Below are positions 1 through 7,424 of a stretch of 17,094 nucleotides of DNA, in pieces. The stretch's first letter is position 1; each line of letters opens with the position of its first letter. The position numbers and the translations under genes are program-made. The stretch spans positions 15,080 through 32,173 of the forward strand of contig NWUY0300002584.1 of the NCBI GenBank assembly GCA_004151065.3, read 5' to 3'. The stretch comes from Larix sibirica (taxonomy: Eukaryota > Streptophyta > Pinopsida > Pinales > Pinaceae). The notes beneath the pieces are model-generated. The model was not told the origin of the DNA, ran no database searches, and was given only the letters and a program-made list of their open reading frames with translations.

Positions 1-3
1 CTT

Positions 4-726
4 TGCCATTTATGTTTTTCTGAAGCCGAATCCTCTCAACACATTTTTGTTTGTTGTAAGATCACAAGGAGTTTATGGAAAAATGTTTGTCATAGGTTGT
101 AAATTTCATAGGATTGGGGTACAGGGAGCCTTGACTGTTGTACTTTGGAGTGGAGTAGAAATTGCAGAACGCATCACTTTCTTCCTGCCATCATCTCTTG
201 GTATGTTTGACATACAAGGAACCGAATTATATTTGAAAGTCAGACCTTGAGCCTCCAAATTTTGACTATTCAAGTTATCAATACATATACTACTCTCCCG
301 AGTGTCAGTTTTCCTGATAAAATACAAAAAAATGGTATATTTGATCCCAAGTTACATTACCCTGTTATATTCATCGATGGTGCAGCAAAAGATGGGTATT
401 GTGCGGCTGGTGGTGTCATCTATTTAGATGAGAATCATTTTTTCACTTTGAGACTCAACTGTGGCAATGGTACTAATATGAAAGCAGAATTGTTAGCACC
501 GTGGAGCATTTTAAAGGTGTCTAATGTTTTTGGAATTGATGACTTACAGATATATGGTGACTCCACGGTCACTATAAAATGGGCAAGGGGTGAATACATT
601 CTCAAAATCATATCCTTAAATCATTGGTGCCATAGGATCAAAAATCTGGTGGGCAAATTCAAAAAATTATCAATGGAGAATATCTATAAAGAGCAGGAGA
701 AGAAGGCTTTTTGGTATGGGAATTAG
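4..726 (+). pseudogene. LINE retrotransposon 3' part: zf-RVT motif plus RNase H domain (degenerate, 5' cut by window edge)
   Basis: The window opens inside a plant LINE (non-LTR retrotransposon) polyprotein. From base 4 the frame reads CHLCFSEAE, then SSQHIFVCC and RSLW, the Cys/His pattern of the zf-RVT domain that follows reverse transcriptase in plant LINEs. Stops (TAA, TAG) close that frame near 100. The same frame reopens as a 159-codon RNase H-like domain at 247-726. It shows three of the expected acidic catalytic residues: Asp in IDGAAKDG, Glu in NMKAELLA and Asp in YGDSTVTIKW. The C-terminal motif (normally H-V-Y/F-R-E-x-N-x-x-A-D) has decayed to NIYKEQEKKAF, losing the His, Asn and Asp. 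RNase H would degrade the RNA of the RNA:DNA hybrid, but this copy cannot be active. It resembles the minus-strand copy at 5404-5805 (shared NMKAE and FGID motifs), so both belong to one LINE family. The upstream reverse transcriptase lies outside the window. Confidence 0.85.
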
Positions 727-1400
727 ATATCAGTATTACTAAATTCATTTGATGGAGCATTATAGACAACTTCAACACTTTCATTTTTGATACATTTGAA
801 CTTATATTATTATGATCAATTTTGACTAATGCTGAATTCCTACCGTTTTTCTATGTAGTGAAGAACATATATGTACTATTTAATTCCTAATAATCTAATA
901 CCAGTAATATGGTTTTTTTTTCTCTTGAATTTTTTTTTAATTTAATATTAAAAATTATGCTTTATTAAATCAAATACTCGTTTTTAATTATTTAAAATCA
1001 TGATTTATTAAATTCAAGCTTTAACAACAAATCACTTTAAAAATAAATTGTTTTACAGTTACCTTCTCGATCTCATAGAAATTAATTTTCAAACCGCTCA
1101 ATAATTGAGATTTATTTATTAAAATCAAATACGTGGAACAAAAATTTATAACTAACCAATAACGAACTTCGCCGGCAATTGACTTTAAATTAACATTAAA
1201 TTTTACGATTCAGTCTTCCCAAATCTCAAGGAAATTAATAATCAGATTTTCTGAATAATCGGGATTGAGTGCTGTATTTACAAAAGTTGAGAGCTCCAAG
1301 TAATTCCAAAGTTAATACAGAGGTAACAGCACAACAGAAAGATTTCAGTGACTAAAATTAACTGCATGCATGGAGAATTGTAAAGATATCATTTTGTGGT
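727..1400. other. AT-rich intergenic stretch, no gene seen
   Basis: This is AT-rich DNA between the LINE fragment and the spliced gene. Short phrases based on TTTATTAAA and ATCAAATAC recur around 960, 1005 and 1115, which suggests old local duplication. A CCAAT-like sequence lies near 1156. I see no open frame with family features, no RNA gene and no clear TATA box that could be tied to the downstream gene. It may contain that gene's promoter. Confidence 0.5.
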
Positions 1401-1828
1401 GGAGCCGGCAGGCGGGTCGCCATCACAATAGGCGGTGACAGGATTTCATTCAACGCGGACAACCACTTCCTTTTTCTCCTTCTTAGGCCAAGATGACACG
1501 GTATTTTCATGTGGAATCCGGGGGATTTCATGTCTCTGTTACTGTCAAAATCCTGATAGCAATAAAGACAGAGAGACTCCCATACCCATCACTCGTTTTC
1601 AACCTGCCCACCTCCCTCTTCTCAGCTCTGCAAGTACTCTGAATCCGAGAAGTTTCAGCTCCATCTGGGAGTCTTGGGCTGAAATGTGAAGCCCATTTGT
1701 TTGAATTCATTTTTCAATTTTGTCCATTGTATTTGGCCTAATAGTTTTAGCGCGTTTTCCTCGTCTCCTAAATGCCCATTTGTTTATAATTTATCTGTCG
1801 ATATACAATGCTGTTTGGGTTCATGTAA
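1400..1828 (+). promoter_or_regulatory. Probable promoter/5' leader of the spliced gene
   Basis: Composition changes near 1400 from AT-rich to mixed, with pyrimidine-rich tracts (around 1465-1490 and 1597-1630) typical of plant core promoters and 5' leaders. No transcription start can be fixed by eye. Several short ATGs precede the main start: ATG-TGA at 1684-1689, a six-codon ORF including its stop at 1772-1789, and a seven-codon ORF including its stop at 1808-1828. Longer frames here begin only at non-ATG codons or run on the other strand, so I treat them as chance. Confidence 0.45.
1808..1828 (+). promoter_or_regulatory. Short uORF ending in ATG-TAA immediately before the main start codon
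   Basis: ATG at 1808 opens a six-residue reading frame (MLFGFM) that stops at TAA 1826-1828. The next base begins the main ATG at 1829, in the same frame. The last uORF codons, ATGTAA at 1823-1828, themselves form a minimal start-stop ORF. In Arabidopsis NIP5;1, AUG-stop elements in the 5' leader cause boron-dependent ribosome stalling and mRNA decay. Whether this element is transcribed and regulatory is inference. Confidence 0.45.
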
Positions 1829-4222
1829 ATGGCTGGTTCAGATGATTCTATGCAATCTGAAACCCCAAAAGCTCCGTATTTCAACGCCCATCTCAATAAC
1901 AATAATGAAGCTTTTGTCTGTATGATTGCCGACAGCATGGCCAATGGTGATTATAAAGTAGAAGGCGATGAGGTGGGTTTTCACAGTAATAGTCATGATG
2001 ATTTCGTCGTGAAAGTTGAATCATGCCCATTGAAGAATCCGATTGATTTCTGCTCTGATAAGACCTGGAAATCAGACACTGATACCCACCGGGATCTGGC
2101 AACTGAAAGCCCAAAAGAAGAACCAAACACGCCGTTTGATCCCAAAGCAAGAGATCTGTATACGAGAGGGGATTTGGGATTAGATATAGAAAGTGGCAGG
2201 GAAATCAGCGATGGTGGTAGTTCTTTCTGGTCTTCTTCAAGGAGACTATTTGGCAAGGCCTGGAACCGCATCATCCGAGGAGATTTTGTTCGGACCTTTA
2301 ATGGGTCAATTCCTGCAACCGGAACGGCTGAAAGCCATTTCATTTTCAATCCAAAGTTGGCTTTGGCTAAGCCTGCAGCAGAGCAATTGATGTCTGCAAA
2401 TCCAGATAGTAACAGAGGAGAAAAGCCCAGAAATACAAGCCCGGTGGCCTCGGAGAAGTTGGGGATTGAAAATGTCAGAACCCATTTGAAACCCAGTGGC
2501 AAAAAACCTCCGAAGCCCCCTAGGCCTCCCAGGTCACTTAAGGCAGCAGCCACAGATCCTTCAATGGAGAAGCTCATGAAGGGTATCTCAGACATTGCTC
2601 TGTTGAGGAAAGCCAAGCTGGAGAGAATTAGATGTCTGAAGAAAAAGCAAGCTGCTAAGGCCAAAGCATCCAATACGAATTTGTGGGCTCTTGTGTTCAC
2701 TCTCTGCTTCTGTCTTATAATGATCATGCAAGGTAATGATTCTGAATCTAGGTTTCCCATTAAACTAATGGATAAAAGACCTAGATTTGCATTTTAAGTA
2801 TCCGTCTTTACCTTCAAGCTCAGGTAAGGAACCTTATCTTCGCTAGGCTTAAGTAAACAATTAAGATATATATCCATTTTGCAATTTGGGATAACCTCTC
2901 TTCGAGGGTCCTGAAATGTGGTAAGGTCTTCATCTTACCTACCTGAGCATAGCCAAGGTAAAAGGTCTTACCTGACTGAACTCTGTTCAGGTAAGGCTTT
3001 CAGGAACTCACATTGGCACCAAGAAGAAATGACTATCTGTGTAGATCAGGGTTTCTGCAGATATATTGTTGATGTTTAGTTGGGGTTCGGAAGCTTTACT
3101 CTTGCTTTGTCTCTGTTTTCTTTTATAGGTATATTTTCCCAGGGCAATAGCGGTCCTCAGATCTCACCAGTAACTTCAGCGCAGACAAGAACAATCTCTC
3201 TTCAGAGCAATATTAACCATCCTGCAAATTCTCCAAATCTTGAACCTTGGCAGGCAATGTACGTATTGGATTCGTTTTCTATTATTTTGATTTTCAACTT
3301 CGGGGCTAAAACGCAACACGATTATTAGGTGTTGATGTTTCCATTTATGATTTCCATCCATAGCTTACATGTTTATTAAGCACCATTTTCTCACCATGAC
3401 TTCTTGTTAAGTATCCTCAGTGTTCGCTGTTATCGGGATCTATGTTCTCACCATGGGTTGGTAGACATTTATCAAGTAGCCATGTTATCAGCATGGCTTG
3501 GTTTGGTAGGTCAGGACAATTCATGTTCTCACCATAGCTTGGTAGGCTAAGACAATTCTTTCTGATGTGGCATGGCTGGGTAGTTCAAGACATTTCATGT
3601 TGTCACCATGGCTTGGTAGGCTATGCAATTTCTTTCTGATTTGGCATGGCTTCCATGCATTATTAAACACAATGCCTCACCATGGCCTCCATGTTGTTTA
3701 TTAGGTACTCATGTCTACCATTCCGTAAACACCATGTTCTCACTATGGTATACATGTTTATTAGGCATCCATGTCTCACCATGGCTTTCTGATGTGTACC
3801 ATACTGGTTTTAGGTTATTCCACTGAGTGTGCTTGGTCATTTGAAGGTGTCAGTATGGCTGTTACTAACCAATGTTTTTAGTATCTGCCTTTTACTCTTA
3901 CTATAGTGTAATGTGATGAATTGATTCATGCCCAGCTATGCTTTATTTCCTCTATTCATGATGCTTCCCTATATTCTGTAATTACATCATGCCTGTAGGA
4001 TTAGAGTTCTAGGGTATGTTGTTGAGACTATCCTTCGTCAAAAAATTATGAGTTTGGTTCCACATTCCCCCTTCCTGTACGTATATGATTTATGCTTCTG
4101 ATATGTGTTTGGTGTATCTGTGGTTTCTTTGCAGAGGGATGAACCAACCTTCTGATTCTCTTCCCCATTCTGGACCTGGAATGGATGAAGTGATACCTGT
4201 TCGACCAGATCCAAACTCTTGA
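1829..4222 (+). CDS. Three-exon gene: uncharacterised plant single-pass membrane protein (373 aa model)
   Basis: Proposed join is 1829-2732, 3129-3258 and 4135-4222 (1122 nt with stop). The start is the first Met after an in-frame TAA. Exon 1 ends AAG|GTAATG; intron 1 ends TTTCTTTTATAG and restores a Gly codon. Exon 2 ends AAT|GTACGT; intron 2 ends TTCTTTGCAG; phases agree and the frame ends at TGA 4220-4222. Residues 1-225 are polar and acidic with a Ser/Trp/Arg patch near 131-150. Residues 226-235 are Pro/basic (KPPKPPRPPR). Residues about 245-280 are basic and helical (LLRKAKLERIRCLKKK). A membrane span follows at about 285-301 (LWALVFTLCFCLIMIMQG), then a polar tail of about 70 residues. 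The basic flank suggests a cytosolic N-terminus. The proline-basic block, LLRKAKLERI-like helix and FC-x-I-x-QG span match, from memory, a plant-specific family of unknown function. Membrane and role are unknown. An alternative exon 2 donor at 3263 would end the protein after RDEPTF. Confidence 0.8.
2733..3128 (+). other. Intron 1 with competing 5' splice sites
   Basis: This is a 396-nt intron inferred from consensus ends and the restored frame. Besides the proposed donor (AAG|GTAATG) it holds two perfect U1-type sequences, CAGGTAAG at 2821-2828 and 2988-2995. If the first is used, or the intron is retained, translation runs to TAA at 2795-2797. The protein would then end with 20 alternative residues (GNDSESRF...RPRFAF) instead of the normal tail. 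Confidence 0.65.
2818..2995. repeat. Inverted-repeat cluster of CAGGTAAG / CTTACCTG motifs in intron 1
   Basis: CTCAGGTAAG at 2819-2828 faces CTTACCTACCTGAG at about 2934-2946. CTTACCTGA (2967-2975) pairs perfectly with TCAGGTAAG (2987-2995) across an 11-nt loop. Further GGTAAGG/CTTACC pieces lie between. The stems contain the decoy splice donors, so folding could mask them. This is visible in the sequence; the effect is inference. Confidence 0.6.
3371..3795 (+). repeat. Degenerate tandem repeat (minisatellite-like) filling intron 2
   Basis: Variants of CATGTTCTCACCATGGCTTG followed by GTAGG and a GACAATTC-like phrase recur from about 3380 to 3790, interleaved with ATGTTTATTAGGCA and TTTCTGATGTGGCATGG phrases. 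Copies differ by substitutions and indels, so the array is old or a nested composite. It makes up about half of the 876-nt intron 2 (3259-4134). It does not touch the proposed splice sites. Confidence 0.75.
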
Positions 4223-4610
4223 AGTCTGTACAAATTCTTCATTTTAGCTATATTTATTGATAATACTGGTGGGTGCCACACCTACGCATGTCTACTCCAA
4301 AGTTGGTAAGTTTAACTACAAATGCTAATTTATATAGCAATAAGTCCATGGCAAGGATGACACGGGCACTCACAACATTGACTGTGGAGTCGCTTTAATA
4401 AGTTCAAATTGACATTGGTTCCTGCACAGGTAGTGTGGAATTTGTACAGCATCCCAAATTATTGTTTTTCTTACCAGCAGACCTATGTACTACTTCGATT
4501 CGCATGCCACATGAATGATAGTTCCCTGTATCTTTCAAGCAAAGGAATGACTCTCATTCATATGTTAGCACCTCCTCTTGAAGTGAAATAAAAACCCAAT
4601 TTCTGGTTTC
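4223..4610 (+). terminator. Probable 3' UTR with AATAAA polyadenylation signal
   Basis: After the TGA at 4220-4222 a mixed-composition stretch leads to a perfect AATAAA at 4587-4592, about 365 nt downstream. A weaker alternative, TTTATTGATAATA, lies near 4251. Plant polyadenylation signals are loose, so the true cleavage site cannot be fixed from sequence alone. Confidence 0.4.
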
Positions 4611-4648
4611 ATGGCTCGGGTTCATCCTTACGGATCCATGAAGACCAG
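4603..4648. repeat. Imperfect inverted repeat (hairpin) after the putative poly(A) signal
   Basis: CTGGTTTCATGG (4603-4614) is complementary to CCATGAAGACCAG (4636-4648) apart from one bulged base, with a 21-nt loop. It lies just beyond the AATAAA. It may be part of the 3' processing region or a chance palindrome. Confidence 0.5.
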
Positions 4649-5135
4649 AGACTGGAAATGATGCAGGTTTAGATTTTTAAACCTACATCAAAAGCGTTGT
4701 TATCTGGGAAGAGTTTGATTGCTAGCAAACTGAGTTCATAGCTGTTACAACTGAGATTCAATTACCTGAATCGAGGAGAGGGTCTTTGTACATTATTCAA
4801 TTTTGCAGTCTGCCTATAGGATACAGAGAATGATAAATAATTGAGGCATTTATAACAGGTCTTAGCCTCAAATGCTTCAAGGAATGTCTTAATCATGGAA
4901 TAAAAGTGTGGACAGAGCATGTGGTCAAGCAGTAAGTTGTTACATGTTACAAGATACTATTTTAATATAAAGCTGTGCTAATTTGACAGCTGTATTGGAC
5001 TTGAATCAACTAAGCTCTGATGTGATGGCATTTTTAGCATCTTTTTTCACTTGAATTTATGTTGTTCCATGTTTACCATATGAATATATTCTTTCACTCC
5101 AATCTTAAGTTGTTCCATGTTTACTCCAGCCAATT

Positions 5136-5179
5136 TTAGAGGTGGACTGGACTTTTGTTAGAGGTGGACTGGACTTTTT
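5136..5179 (+). repeat. 22-bp tandem duplication at the 3' end of a LINE remnant
   Basis: TTAGAGGTGGACTGGACTTTT occurs at 5136-5156 and again at 5158-5178, period 22 bp. The second copy runs straight into the T-run (5175-5182) that I read as the reversed poly(A) end of the minus-strand LINE. No matching sequence was seen at the other end of the LINE, so it is not a normal target-site duplication. Confidence 0.75.
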
Positions 5180-5805
5180 TTTCAGGAGAAAAAATCATAC
5201 TTTGTTATTCAAGGTGAATCAAAAAGTACATAACGGTACTTCTGGACAGTCAACAGAATTGTTGTGAGCAAAAAATACCAGAAAGTTTTCAGATCAAGTC
5301 TTTCAGGACTAAACTTATACATTACTACAGTAAAACTAGAAGCTAAGAAAGCTTTTGACACAGTTCCAAAAAGCCCTCAAAACAGATTGGACAAATCAAA
5401 AAATTAGAGTATATCTTGAAGAATTGCATGAATTCCAGCATTCAGAAGAAGAGTATCATGATGTTCTTCCCAATAGAGGAGCCCTGTTTTGCCAGATAAA
5501 GCAAGCTTGGTGAGTAAATCAGCAGCAGAGTTTTGTTCTCTGAAGATATGAGTGAACTCAATCTTGTGAAAAAGCTTGATGAGTTTCCTTAATGTATCAT
5601 ACCAGGGCATAAGAGAAATAACATTTAAGTTATAAAGTCTCTGTGTCCATTTGATGATAACCCTTGAATCTCCAGGACAAAGAAGCTGGTCAATGCCAAA
5701 ACATGCTACCGAGTTACATAATAATCAGAGAGCCAGAACTTCAGCTTTCATATTAGATCCTCCTCCACAATGAAGTTTGAAAGTAAATTACAAACTAAGC
5801 GGATG
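5175..5805 (-). pseudogene. 5'-truncated LINE remnant: RNase H domain and 3' UTR
   Basis: On the minus strand from about 5805, the frame reads FKLHCGGGSNMKAEVLAL, a TGA stop, then FGIDQLL, PGDSRVIIKW, NVISLMPWYD and HIFREQNSAADLLTKLAL, ending at 5404. This is the second half of an RNase H domain. It keeps the Glu (KAE), the third-position Asp (GDS) and the full C-terminal His/Arg/Glu/Asn/Asp motif; the first Asp lies 5' of the truncation. It aligns closely with the plus-strand copy at 247-726, but here the C-terminal motif is intact and the break is a premature stop. The non-coding tail to 5175 ends in an AATAACAAAGTATG phrase and a reversed poly(A) (T8), as in plant LINEs. The 5' truncation is typical of incomplete target-primed reverse transcription. 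Not functional. Confidence 0.85.
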
Positions 5806-5834
5806 TGCATCTTGCTTTCACTTCAATATTTATA

Positions 5835-5894
5835 TTGTCAAAGACTTTGATGTCATATCTTATCTTGTCAAAGACTTTGATGTCAAATCTTAAG
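5835..5894. repeat. 30-bp tandem repeat with internal palindrome
   Basis: TTGTCAAAGACTTTGATGTC plus an ATATCTTATC-like tail occurs twice, at 5835-5864 and 5865-5894. Each copy contains the palindrome TCAAAGACTTTGA. A diverged relative (TTGTCAACAACTTTAATGTC) lies near 6865, about 1 kb away. Confidence 0.75.
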
Positions 5895-5912
5895 GTATAA
5901 TACAAAGTTTAC

Positions 5913-6560
5913 TTTTTCAGAAGAAAAGAAAAGCTTATATTCGTTATTTATAGTAAATCAAGATATAATTATACAAAATAGTAAATCAAGAAATAAATAT
6001 ATAAGGTAAAAAGAGTCATACGCCCATAAAGACTTGTCACATAAACCTCCATACATAATGTTGGTCATCTTTTTAGTATGTATGTCATCTTCTAATACTG
6101 AAAGACGAGGGTTGAATCTCTATCCATTTATACACACTACAAACATACAAAATCCCAACCCTAAAGTTCCAAAAAGGTCCCAAACCTAAGAAACCCCTGG
6201 AGATTACATCTCCATTAAATTCTGTGAAACAGCAGCTCACAGCCACATTAAATTCTTTAAATTCTGTGAAACAGCACCTCACAGCCACATTAAATTCTTT
6301 GGAGCAGCAGCCACCCTCCCGAAGAGAGAGCGCTTTTTTCAACCATATGTCTGCACATGTGTTAAACTCTCTATAGACACGCTGAAAATGAAGGTCCATA
6401 AAAGACTCCTGAAGTGCCTGAATCCTTTTTTTGCCAGGATTCCAGATTTAAAACCTTCACCACAGCTTTGCCAAAAGCCCAGTCTATGAAAAGTCACCCA
6501 CCATCAATAATCTCAAAAGCTCTACTCGTGTATTCAATCCCACACCTCCGCCTAATCTGA
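5913..6560 (-). pseudogene. Second minus-strand LINE remnant: degenerate RNase H and 3' end
   Basis: Minus-strand translation from about 6555 shows GVGLNTRVELLRLL, matching the G-x-N-x-x-x-E-L segment around the second catalytic acid of LINE RNase H. After frame breaks it shows RIQALQESFMDLHFQRVY, then REFNTCADIWLKKALSL, the C-terminal motif with the usual His replaced by Gln. The open part ends at 6085. The region near 5913-5965 (T5, CAGAAGAAAAG, then ATTCGTTATTTATAG) resembles the 3' end of the neighbouring LINE at 5175-5225, so I take it as the reversed 3' terminus. Its residues differ from the other two RNase H copies, so it is a different or older subfamily. The coding part carries an in-frame 42-bp duplication. 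Not functional. Confidence 0.7.
6217..6300 (-). repeat. 42-bp tandem duplication within the LINE remnant
   Basis: Two head-to-tail copies, 6217-6258 and 6259-6300, differ at one base in the middle (CAGCAGCTC versus CAGCACCTC). Forty-two bases is 14 codons, so the minus-strand frame continues and reads EFNVAVRCCFTEFK twice with small changes. Near identity implies a recent slippage or unequal-exchange event in otherwise old sequence. Confidence 0.85.
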
Positions 6561-6594
6561 AAGAATCATTCAAAATCAAACACATCCCTGCACC

Positions 6595-6835
6595 ACAAGT
6601 TTTCTCCTAGCCTCGGCTACATCAAAATAGCCAATTCCCCCAGTTTAGAGGAGGAATTACCTAAAAGTTAATATAAGTGGCATCATTTGCATTAGGTAAC
6701 AAGTTTTCTCCTAGCCTTGACTACATCAAAATAGCCAATTCCCCCAGTTTAGAGGAGGAATTACTTAATATAAGTGGCATCATTTGCATTAGGTAATATT
6801 ACTTAATATACGTGGCATCATTTGTATTTGGTAAT
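6595..6835. repeat. Tandem repeat of about 104 bp (two copies plus a partial third)
   Basis: The unit starting ACAAGTTTTCTCCTAGCC spans 6595-6698 and repeats at 6699-6797 with a short deletion near the TAAAAGTTAATATAAG segment. A partial third copy (ATTACTTAATATACGTGGCA onwards) covers 6798-6835. The copies are very similar, so the expansion is fairly young. No open frame or element ends were recognised in the unit. Confidence 0.85.
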
Positions 6836-6879
6836 TTGGAAGCGGTCTCCATTCCATTTTAACATTGTCAACAACTTTA

Positions 6880-7025
6880 ATGTCATTATCATATTCACTA
6901 TCATGTCTTATGATAGTATCTTATGTCTTTACTATGTCATACTCTTATGTCTTTACTATGTCCATATGATTTCCACATGATAGTATCTTATGTCTTTACT
7001 ATGTCCATATGATTTCCACTTCATA
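6880..7025. repeat. Short tandem repeat block, TTATGTCTTTACTATGTC family
   Basis: TTATGTCTTTACTATGTC occurs three times between about 6910 and 7005. The last two copies are followed by CATATGATTTCCAC, and GATAGTATC lies upstream of two copies. The array is AT-rich and has no coding sign. Confidence 0.7.
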
Positions 7026-7150
7026 ATTAACATTGGCAAGATATTGAAAGTCTTTTTTTATCTGGTTCAACTTGTGTTTGTTATCTATCTTCTTACCTAA
7101 TGACTAAAATGTCTTACAGGAGGTGGTCCTAGTGTGTCTTACAATAGTAT

Positions 7151-7424
7151 ATGATATATTATTATATTTCAATTTTGTTTTACATTAATGTTTTGCGATA
7201 ACTTTTTTTTCACTTGCAAATTAACATAATAACAAGTTAATTAATAATATATTATTATGTTTATATTTTGTTTTACATTAATGTTTTGGGATAAGCTTTT
7301 ACTTTTTTTTCAATTAACATGATCAGTTAATTAATGATATACTATTATGTTTATATTTTATTTTACATTAATGTTTTGGGATAACATGTTTTTTGACTTG
7401 AAAATTAACATGATCAGTTAATTA
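7151..7424. repeat. Satellite-like array: three AT-rich units of about 90-93 bp
   Basis: Three units begin near 7153, 7246 and 7336. Each carries ATATTATTATG-like sequence, GTTTTACATTAATGTTTTGGGATAA (with variants), a T-run, and AATTAACATGATCAGTTAATTAA (with variants). Spacing is 93 then 90 bp. No open frame is shared. It may be a fragment of a satellite or an internally repeated mobile element. Confidence 0.8.

Noticed and set aside
1435-1925. Plus-strand ORFs upstream of and overlapping the main start
   Set aside because: The frame at 1686 begins at GTG with no ATG nearby, and the one at 1435 has no protein features. Both lie in the pyrimidine-rich leader.
1993-2760. 255-codon minus-strand ORF opposite the first exon
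   Set aside because: It is the antisense shadow of exon 1. The sense frame has the conserved Pro/basic block, membrane span and consensus splice sites; the antisense frame has no recognisable features.
6595-7424. CRISPR-like array
   Set aside because: Repeats are long, adjacent and degenerate with no unique spacers of constant length, and the genome is a plant.
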